64,000 nt of DNA from Posidonia oceanica (taxonomy: Eukaryota; Streptophyta; Magnoliopsida; Alismatales; Posidoniaceae). The stretch is taken from assembly GCA_037176725.1 (NCBI GenBank), contig JAZBRS010000020.1, forward strand, positions 84,328,001 through 84,392,000, in the 5' to 3' direction. Below are positions 56,006 through 64,000 of the stretch, piece by piece (the stretch's first letter is position 1; each line of letters starts with the position of its first letter). The notes below the pieces were generated by a model. That model was not told where the DNA came from. It was given only the letters and a program-made list of their open reading frames with translations, and ran no database searches. A program made the translations under genes and the position numbers.

Positions 56006-56707
56006 GTTTTCTCTTGCATGTCGCCCGCATTGCCTGTTTTCGCCGCTGTTTTGTTTTATCGCCTGCATTTGCATGTAGGGCGGTGATGCTTACTGCCTGG
56101 AGTTCTCACGAGCCAGGTTCCGCCGGGTTCGGAACACAGACAGCGTTGCTGAGCGCTTAGATTGCACGTTTACTTTCTTGCATTGCTTTCCATCACTTAG
56201 AGCACACCTTTGAGCATTTAGATAGGCATCCATTGGCACTTAGGCATTCCAAATCTGCATTTCCCTGCGTATGCGAGCGTAAGCCTAGAAAGACCGATTC
56301 TCGGGCATGTCGGGGGTGCCTAACACCTTCCCCGCGCGTAACAGGAGTCCTTGCCCTCTCTCTTGGCCCGTAATGACCATACTACCCTTATCCTAGGCAC
56401 GAGTCACATCATTTGCATTCATTTGCATCTCATTTCTTCTGCATTGCCTTGCATTGCATCTTTTGCTTGGTTTTGCGTGATTATTCACGCATTTCTCCGG
56501 TTTTCCTTGTCTCCCGATTTAATAGACTTGGTGGCGACTCCGATTTTGTCTTATCTTCTTCTTTTCTTCCTCTTTTTCCTTTTTTAAAATGTTTTCGAGT
56601 TAAGTCTTCCTTCTCGGACATAGCCGCTAATAGTGAACCTGATTCTGATCGGTGCACACGAGCTTTGGCGATGTGCATGGACGATCCGAACACCGGGATT
56701 ACTACAG

Positions 56708-56725
56708 TGGCGACTCCGCTGGGGA
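56708..56725 (+). other. Primer-binding site of element F
   Basis: TGGCGACTCCGCTGGGGA, one base after the LTR end CTACA. The best-preserved of the three sites in the window. Confidence 0.8.
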
Positions 56726-58018
56726 TACTAGACTCCGGCTTTAGCTTTGGCTTTGGCTCGCTCGCATTCTGTTTGGGATTTGCCTTCTCTGTTCGCCTTT
56801 GTGTTCCCTTTGCCTGTTTTGCCCGTTTTTCTGTGCAAACTCCTAGCAAGTCGCCTCAAGGTCACTTTGCTTAGGTTTTGCACCCCCCTCGGCTGCTTTT
56901 GCCTTGGTTTTTTTGCTCTGTCTTGCTCTGCTTTGTCTAATTTGCTTGTTTACTTGTCTATTTCCTTGCTTCTGCTCTTATTTGTTTTACAGCTTACCTG
57001 TCTTTACTTTCTTTATCCCGCTTACTTGTTACTGCTTTATTTCCTGTACAATGCATGTCTACATACTTGTTTGGCAACGATGCATGCTTTTTGAATGGTA
57101 AATGCTTTCTTTTACACATTTGCTATGTCACCACGCACGCACATGCTCTATATATATGCCTTTTGACATGATGAATGCTTTCCCTTCACTCTCGTGCTCA
57201 CAAACACTTGCACATGCCATGCGTATGCCTTTTGCTTTGTTGTGTGATTGATTGCATGCCATGTTTGTCTGTCTCTTTCCCCTTTGCATATGCCATGCCT
57301 AGGATAGTAGAAACACGTTTCCTCTCCCTTTTGCTTAATCTAAAAGCTATGATAAAGCTAAGCAATAACTTCTAAGCACAACTAGAGCCAATAACTTGCA
57401 ATTTTCCCCCTTTCTGGTTAATAAAATGTAAGTAAAAGACTCTAAAGCATTTTGCATGATTTATTCATCTTAGAAAGCATGCATTCTCTCTTCTGAGTCC
57501 ACCCACGGTCTGCGAAGGACAGTCCCGACCCCTTGTTCCACTGCTTTTGGCATGGTACGAGTCAGTCGGTCTGTCTCCCCTGTCCAGGGGTCGTGTCGGT
57601 GTTAGTGGAGGGTACCGCCCTTGCTTTGGCAGGGTCGAGGCCACCAACGCACCACCCTGTTATTACCTGAGCTTTGGGCTAGGAGTTAGACAGGGGACCT
57701 GCTTTTTCTGACCTGGAGTCTGTCTAAACCCACTACCCTTGAGTGTGTCCTAGTAGGTCATCTACTCAGGACTTGCATGGTGAAAGAGCGCATTTTTAGG
57801 GCATTCATTTGCACGTATGCCATTCATGCCACCTCTAATGACTCTTTATTGCATACAACCTCTAACATCTTTACTCTTTTGCAGGTACGTGCGGGATCCG
57901 CTGCCTGGCCTCTGAGCGTCCTTCCTCTAAGCTACTTGTCGCTTCCGGCAGTAGTTTTCCTTAGACTTTACTTCCCTCTCTCTCGTCGGAGCTTCCGCTC
58001 GCTTAGACTCAGTCAGCA
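56726..58018 (+). other. Untranslated leader of element F
   Basis: No gene. A PBS echo, CAAGTCGCCTCAAGGTCACT, lies near 56848. The conserved GC-rich block (57488-57690) holds the hairpin CCCCTG-TC-CAGGGG (57577-57590). A pyrimidine tract ending CTCTTTTGCAG at 57884 is a good splice acceptor. Confidence 0.55.
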
Positions 58019-60309
58019 ATGGCCTAGTCTGTCGGTGGGCTCCACTTTACCGCTGATTCAGAGGGGTTTACCACTTGGGTCTCTCCAGATTTCACTTCTG
58101 TTCGCTCTGTGCCCTCTATGACACAGGATTCCATCCTTAGGTGTCTAGGGCACTCCCTTCTGCTGCGGGTCTTTGGCAAACTTGCGCCACTCCGGATCCG
58201 GTCGTCGAATCTGTCTCGATGACCGCTCCTTGCGTTCCGGAGGCGCCTCTGACCTCTTCGTCCTGGGGATATGTCGTTCCCGACATCCCTTCTACTGCGA
58301 CGACCTTTGCTTTAGGTTCTCAATCTCTTGAGTTTGCCTCCCGGTCGATCCTGCAATTCAGTGTTCCTACTCACGGGTCCCCTGAAGTGCGGTACCAGCA
58401 CCTAATGGACACTATCCAGTGGCTGTAGGGTATGGCTCTATCAGTTCGACCCTCTTGTATTCCTGTTGCCCCTGTGGTTCCTCTGCGGCCTGCTGTTGCT
58501 CACACTGCACTCCCACCTAGACCATCGCCCCAGCTACACACTGCTCCAGTGATGGGGGCGCGGCATCTGTCTCCTGCTTCTGCACAACATTATGCACTAC
58601 ATACAACTCCCTTTCCCGGTGATCAGTCTTTTGGGCTGGTTGGAGCACAGTATCCCACTGGTCCGCTACCCAACGTCGCGCCTGTGCAGCAACTGTTGCT
58701 CCAACAATCTGTACCTCGCACCACACAGCATATTACCTACCCATCCCCCTTGCATCAGGTTCAGAACCCAGCATATTTTCCTACCTACACTGCACGCACG
58801 CACGGATACGCCGGCCATCCCGTTGCTCCACCAGGCGACGTGATGGTGGATCCGGAGGAGCACTTAGGTGCGACCCACTCGGCGTATGTGGTTCCTACCC
58901 CTGCTGCACCATCCCCTACGGCAGCTAATTCAGACCCCATCAATGACAGGATGGACGTTCTGGAGAAAGCACTACGTCTAGTGCAGGGCAAGGACCACCA
59001 GTCTTACCAGTTTCGCGACCTTTGTCTCTTTCCCGAGGCCGCACTCCCTTCGAAGTTCCGCATCCCGATCTTCGATAAATACAATGGTAAAGGCTGTCCT
59101 ATTTCGCATCTGAAGGCATACTGCGGGGACCTTGCTCAGCTTCAGGCTGATGAAAGGCTCCTTATCCGCCTGTTTCAAAAGAGTTTGACCGGCCCCGCGC
59201 TCAAGTGGTTCACTTCCCTTGACATGGCAGCGGTTCGAACTTGGACCGATCTTTCTCAGGCCTTCCTTGAGCAGTATGCTTTCAACCTCGACTTGATCCT
59301 CAAGAGGGAGGATCTTGTCGCCATCCAGTAGAGACCCCAAGAGCCATTCGGGGAGTATGTCGGTCGCTGGCGCTCCTTAGCCGCCCAAGTCAAAGATAAA
59401 CCCTCCGAGGAGGATTCTATCGAGATGATCGTTAAAGGGGCGCTGCCAGCGATTGGGACTCTGCTTTGCATTCAGCACATCACTAGTCATGCATCGTTGA
59501 TTAGGGCTGGTGTCTGCGTGGAAAGCTCGCTACGAAGTGGGCATTTCCCCGCACTTTCTGCATTGGCTAGGCAGACCAACACCTCCAGCAATCGCCACAG
59601 CAACAACAACAATAGCTCCACTCCTGACCGCTCCGAACAGCTCTCTGAGTTATGTGTCGATCTTCCCGAAGAGCCTGCCTATGCAGAGAGTCAACTAGAC
59701 CCTTTTCCGCTAGAGCACGCACCTAATTTTGCACCCACTGAGCACACTGCCACCGTCGAGCCCATGCATCACGTCACACCCGCTCGGCAAGGACTCCATC
59801 CAGGGCAAAGATGACCTCGTCGAGCTGAGTGTGATTACACGCCTCTCCTCGAACCACTGAGCGTCATCTTCCCACAAGTTGAGTTGCTCCTGAGGCTCCC
59901 GGCTATCCGTCCGTCACCAAATCCCCCTCCATGGTGGCATGATACGGATCAGTTCTGCAGTTTCCATCGGGCCACCGGGCACTCGACGGACAACTGCCTC
60001 ACTCTCCGGGATGCCGTTCAACGCCTGATTGACCGCAGGATCATCAGCGTTGGCAAGCAGGAGCCTACACATACACATACACCTGCACTTGCACTTCCAC
60101 GTCCTAGTGTAGCCGACCCTTCCTCTTCCGAGCCTGCAGGCTTCGTAGCTGCCGGAACCTCGGGGGGGTTACCCCAATCTTCTCTGAATCGCGCTCTGCT
60201 CCGATGGACCCTTCTGATCCCATCGGCGCGATCCCCTTCTTCCGTCCTCCCTATCTCGTCCGAGGGACGCTCGGAGATGCAACGGCAGCATCGACAGTAG
60301 GACCAAGTG
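58019..60309 (+). pseudogene. gag of element F, broken
   Basis: ATGGCC at 58019 is followed directly by TAG (58025), where B has CAG. The long clean stretch (58432-59331) covers the Pro/His-rich region, KFRIPIFDKYNGKGCPISHL, FQKSLTGPALKWFTSLDMAA and LEQYAFNLDLILKRED. TAG at 59329 (CAG in B) is followed by EPFGEYVGRWRSLAAQVKDK and ITSHASLIRAGVCVESSLRS. A TGA lies at 59812. The finger CSFHRATGHSTDNC (CX2HX4HX4C, all ligands present) is at about 59953-59996. The last frame ends near 60309. Of the three gags this one has the longest open run and an intact finger. Confidence 0.8.
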
Positions 60310-60442
60310 CAGCGTCATCCAGGTAATTTCTTCCCCAACTTTTGCAGCCCCAGTGCTCCCCGCATTGCCAACAGTGGACCCTGCCGACAACATCAGCAGC
60401 GTAAGAGCGAACCCAGCGCCTCCCTCTCGAGGTTGCTGACAG

Positions 60443-60444
60443 GT
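60443..60444 (+). other. Splice-donor-like site after gag of F
   Basis: GACAG followed by GTAAGCCC, in the same position as 24431 in B. Confidence 0.4.
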
Positions 60445-60611
60445 AAGCCCTTCTAACCTCTCTTTTGTTTTCTACATTGCCTTTTCTTTTCGTTTTGTTT
60501 TGTTTTTGTGGTTTTTTTTCGCCTTGCCTGAAAATCATAAAAAGCATAAAATCAACAAAAACTCATTAAAGAGCATGCATCCCTGCTACTTCTTGCATTC
60601 ATCTCATCATT

Positions 60612-60712
60612 CGGGCTGGCAACCCTAACTGCTCGGCGATAGGTCCGTTAACCTGTCATCCACGGGCTGATATCCCAAACTATTCGACGATAGGTCCGTT
60701 AACCTATCACTC
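60612..60712 (+). repeat. Hairpin modules 1-2 downstream of gag (F)
   Basis: GGGCTGGCAACCC with GATAGGTCCGTTAACCTGTC, then GGGCTGATATCCC with GATAGGT-CCGTTA-ACCTATC. They correspond to 24598-24700 in B. Confidence 0.65.
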
Positions 60713-62318
60713 TGCATATTTTGCTACACACATCTGCCATTTTCTGCACATATCGTCTCATTTATCACTCTGCATATTTTGCTACACACATCTGCCACTC
60801 TCTGCACATATCGTCTCATTTATCACTCTGCACATTCCTCTGCACATTCACGCCATCCTGCACATATTTATCACTCTACACGTTCATCTTGCACATATCT
60901 GTCATCATGCATATCACCTTCTGCAGGTACAAGCCATTTCTTGCATCCTATAAAGCACAAAACGCCAAAAAAATCAAGAAAATCAAAAAAGGCAAAAATA
61001 TTTTCTCGCATTGTTGTTGGTTTTCCCTTTCAGGTTTTCTTAAACCTAAAAAAAAACCATAAAAAATACAAAACCGATGCAAAAACCTAAAAACATGCTT
61101 GTTCCTTCCCTTTTAAAAAATACAAAACCCATAAACATTTGTATAATCAGAAACCTGGCTATGGACAAGCAAGCAGCGCCTGGAGGATGTCAAGCAGTGA
61201 CAATCTCAGGCAGAACTCACCCGAACAGCGCCATCTCTTGCATGTGGCTACAAAGTGAGATTGAGAGCAGAATAGAGCATCTCGCTAAGTTTCAGAACAC
61301 TACAAGTGAGATCCACCTTATCGAGAGAGTCCACCGAACATGGAGAGGACTGAAGCAGAGCGAAGCATAGCCAGAGGCTGCAAGCACACATTGCAGAGGC
61401 TGAGGGTGTACGCGGATTAGCCGAACTCTTAATGCCTCATCAGGGACCGCTACCCCAAGAGGGCGAGGACATGCATATCCCAAAAGAATAGAGATCATGT
61501 GAGCAAAAGAATATGATAACTTGATATGCATGCTGAGCACAAAAGAAAAATGAAGAAAGAAGTTGAAGAAAGAAGGCGCTCGTGAGAGGAGTGATTCGGA
61601 CGAGCGTCAAAGCCACCTCAATTATCAACATCAAGCGCCACACTGGCAACTGCACAAGACATCATATCTGGAGGACCTGGCCCCACCCTCCGAGCGCAGC
61701 AGCACGCTCCAACTCCTGTGCAGACAACACTTATTTCCAAGAAGGCTAGATGCAGATCCAATCACTCATGAGGGGAAAAGAAACATCATCCTGTGAGCGT
61801 CAAAAGCGGTAGTCGGTCCTCGAGGAATTAAGACGGAGGCTGTGAAGCTGCATCCAACGCTTCTGCTACCTACCTGCAGCCAAAGGCTATTCTCTGCGAA
61901 GCCAAAGCCTCATCCTGAGCCAAGAGTGAGAAAGAGAGCCATCGACCACAACTTGGCATGGCGTTGCTCGAGGATCGAGCCTCCTAAGTCAGGAAGTGCA
62001 GAAGCACCCTCTTAGCGCAGTTGCTTTTGAGTCCAAAGCCACCAAAAAATGCATGCTGTAATAACTTACCTTCTCTTCACCCTGTTTTCGAAAATCGGAG
62101 CCAAGGATGAGCACTCTTTGCCTGACCTCGCTCAGAGGCTCTGCGTTTTTCAAAGTTTTGCCGCCCACCGTGTTGGGCAGGTCCTGGATGAACGGCATGT
62201 CCCTTGTTTGTCACCTCGTGACACTACGAAGCATGCCCGCGTTGAGACCATTGCACACCCACCACGGGGGGTTTCCTGTTTTCTATGTATCCGTCCGCAT
62301 CCCTCATTCTTTGCATCC
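60713..62318 (+). other. Non-coding interior of element F
   Basis: Counterpart of 24701-26126, including a duplicated stretch of about 60 bp with TTTATCACTCTGCATATTTT (60710-60830) not doubled in B. No gene is supported. Confidence 0.45.
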
Positions 62319-63015
62319 GAGCTGGCACCCCTAACTGCTCGGCGATGGGTTTGTCAACCTATCATCCATCCGCCCGTTCATCCACCCTTGCATTCTGGTG
62401 CCAGGGGCGCTTCGGCTGTCCCCTGGTATCATCCTGATACCAGGGGCATCTTTTTGGCTGCCCTGTGGTATCGTCCCCCTCGCCCGATCGGGTTGGCAGC
62501 CCTAAACTGCTCGGCGATGGGTCCGTCAACATATCACCTTGCATTCTTTGTTCCATTGCATTCCCCACGCCGTCGAATCCTGCTACCAGACATCCCCAGC
62601 CTATCACTCTCGGGCCGGCACCCCTAACTGCCCGGCGATAGGTTCGTCAACCTATCATCCATTCATCTATCCATCCTCGCATTTCGGTGCCAGGAGCACT
62701 TCGACTGTCCCCTGGCATCATCCTGATACCAGGGGCATCTTTTTTGCTGCCCCTTGGTATCCCACCTCCATTTGCATTGGGTTGACATCCCCAACTGTCG
62801 CGGGAGCATCTCTGGACCTCTGCCGCACCTTCTGGTTCGGTATCCCGCCCCCTTTCCACCCTCATTCGGGCTGATAGCCCTAAAATATCCGGTGATGAGT
62901 CTGTTAACTCCTCGTTCGGGCTGATAGCCCTAAACTATCCGGTGGTGAGTCCGTCAACTCTTCAGAGGGCCGATACCCCCTAACTATCCGGCGATAAGTC
63001 CGTTAACTCATCACC
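62319..63015 (+). repeat. Array of hairpin modules in element F
   Basis: Seven copies of the two-hairpin unit, near 62319, 62488, 62613, 62780, 62867, 62916 and 62965. Between them are two long hairpins: 62420-62446 (CCCCTGGTATCA/TGATACCAGGGG, perfect) and 62709-62735 (one C-A mismatch), each followed by a T-run. Confidence 0.7.
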
Positions 63016-63074
63016 CCTTTCGTCATAGTTTAATAGCATTGTGTGGCATGGCATCAGCACCGCATCATCGCACG

Positions 63075-63475
63075 GGCATGGCGTGCTTAGGATTCGAACC
63101 CCTGGCTCGTGTATTGCCTAAGGTATCATCCTCGGCACCCGCAAGACTTTCGCAGCTTGCCGGCTTTGGATGATACTCGCAGTAGTGCGCGGCCTTGGGA
63201 TCGTTTTTTTTCAGCTTCGCATGCCTGGCGCTCCACTGTTTATACACTGCATAACATTAGCATTTCATTGCATGACATCATATAGCTTCCTCGTGTCCTC
63301 TGTAGAGTCAGTCCTAGTACTGCATTCCATCATTGCACGGACATGGCGTGCTTAGGATTCGAACCCCTGGCTCGTGTATTGCCTAAGGTATCATCCTCGG
63401 CACCCGCAAGACTTTCGCAGCTTGCTGGCTCTGGATGATACTCGCAGTAGTATGTGGCCTTGGGATCGTTTTCCC
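63075..63475 (+). repeat. Two copies of the GCTTAGGATTCGAACC block (F)
   Basis: Copies at 63075-63215 and 63340-63475 with GCAAG-ACTTTCGCAG-CTTGC and GCAGTAGTRYGYGGCC. B has four copies. Confidence 0.6.
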
Positions 63476-63928
63476 GGTACCGTATGCCCGGCGCACCACT
63501 GTTTATTCCCTGCATTCCACTGCATAACATTGCATAACATTGCACCCTTATTGCGCTGCTACTCCTCTGTGGTCCTTACACTAACCTCCGCATTCCGCTT
63601 TCCCAGGCATTGCGTGCCCACCATCGCATGCACACCCACAGCATCTTTACATTCAGCCCTTTTACTTTCAGCACTCGCATCGCCTATGCCTACAGCAGAA
63701 GCTTGGCAAACGGCACCCCCGTGCTAGAGCTGCACGCCGCTCAGCGCACCCCCTCGTCCGGCTCTCCCGAAGTATTGTCCGGCGATCTTGCATTGCATTC
63801 TCCGCCTTTTCCGCGTGCATTCATCACCCGCTTTTCCCCCAGAGGAGTATAGCGCAATGGGCATTAGCGTAGGCATCACATTTGCATTAGCGTAAGCATT
63901 ACATCTACATTCATCCGCATTCGGCGAC
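63476..63928 (+). other. Non-coding 3' interior of element F
   Basis: Counterpart of 27800-28392. Nothing beyond GCATT-rich periodicity and conserved patches is seen. Confidence 0.4.
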
Positions 63929-63967
63929 GAGTCATGAATTTCGGTGCATCCACCGAATAAGTGACTC
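63929..63967 (+). other. Conserved stem-loop before the expected PPT of F
   Basis: GAGTCA/TGACTC outer arms and TTCGGT (63940-63945)/ACCGAA (63952-63957) inner arms. The inner pair T-A of B is replaced by C-G here. Confidence 0.65.
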
Positions 63968-64000
63968 ACGTCTACAACAACATTTGGCTCTCTCCGGTCA

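Larger units (their letters stand above)
51330..56706 (+). repeat. 5' LTR of element F (5377 bp)
   Basis: It starts TGTTGACACCCC and ends GGGATTACTACA before the PBS. The layout matches B: pyrimidine-rich and AT-rich (51780-52930), GC-rich island (53560-54190), degenerate TTGCATTTAGG repeats (54240-55090), donor-like site (55356), 30-bp minisatellite (55430-56005), conserved block GGGGGTGCCTAACACCTTCC (56310), terminal module (56520-56706). A PBS-like GGTGGCGACTCCGATTT lies inside the LTR at 56530. Confidence 0.9.
51330..64000 (+). mobile_element. Element F: gag-only retrotransposon of the B family, 3' end outside window
   Basis: LTR (51330-56706), PBS, leader, gag and the non-coding hairpin arrays follow in the same order as in B. 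The window ends at a point equivalent to 28460 in B, about 70 bp before the expected 3' LTR. No pol domain is seen in 7.3 kb of interior. It inserted into E's gag-pro coding sequence; the bases before the LTR are TACGT, the expected target duplication, whose partner would lie about 5.4 kb beyond the window end. Confidence 0.8.

Noticed and set aside
55343..56160. ORFs of 230-264 codons on both strands
   Set aside because: The LTR minisatellite again, as in solo LTR C.
63085..63110. tRNA gene or tRNA-derived SINE (GGATTCGAACC as reversed B box)
   Set aside because: No A box at the right distance and the T-arm stem does not pair beyond three bases.

Overview
The window looks like heterochromatic DNA of a flowering plant, probably a eudicot, and I find no host gene in it. 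It is a nest of very large LTR retrotransposons of the Ty3/gypsy Tat/Ogre type. The evidence is the pol order PR-RT-RNaseH-second RNaseH-integrase, LTRs of 5.4-6.0 kb, a primer-binding site of the form TGGCGACTCYGCTGGGGA, plant-mobile-domain (PMD) genes antisense to pol, and TATA boxes and GT-AG introns of plant type. I cannot name the species.

Layout. Element A (1-6640) is the 3' part of a Tat-like element with at least three antisense PMD-type genes, each broken by stops. Element D (6641-20211) inserted into the last of these; it has a 2.8 kb LTR, PBS, leader, gag and protease, and is cut off before RT. Inside D's gag sits C (11305-17277), a reverse-oriented solo LTR flanked by the 5-bp duplication CACAT. 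Element B (20212-34301) is gag-only: a remnant of its 5' LTR, PBS, leader, gag, about 4 kb of structured non-coding repeats, PPT and a complete 5.77 kb 3' LTR. B inserted into another antisense PMD gene of element G (34302-about 38540), which also holds a 45-bp tandem array, a PPT and an LTR with a TATA box. Element E (38886-51329, minus strand) holds double protease, RT, two RNase H domains and integrase, and on its other strand the same two PMD genes as A. Element F (51330-64000) is a second gag-only copy of the B family; it inserted into E's gag-pro region and runs off the window.

How the parts relate. E and A are one family: the 4.8 kb PMD block of A (minus strand) is collinear with 38886-43750 (plus strand), including introns and TATA boxes. 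B, F and C share one LTR family. B and F lack PR, RT and IN, so they would need pol from an autonomous relative; D's gag is related to theirs, which makes a D-like element a candidate helper. Almost every reading frame is broken, often by TAG where a sister copy has CAG or CAA.

Most interesting signals: (1) arrays of small RNA-hairpin modules in the gag-only elements, with compensatory base changes between copies; (2) an inverted repeat across the PPT/3' LTR junction; (3) palindromic blocks at the TATA promoters of the antisense PMD genes, with related inverted repeats upstream of the TATA box of an LTR; (4) repeated PBS-like echoes inside LTRs and leaders; (5) a conserved splice donor in the LTR facing an acceptor just before gag. 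Structures and domains were read by eye; none was computed.
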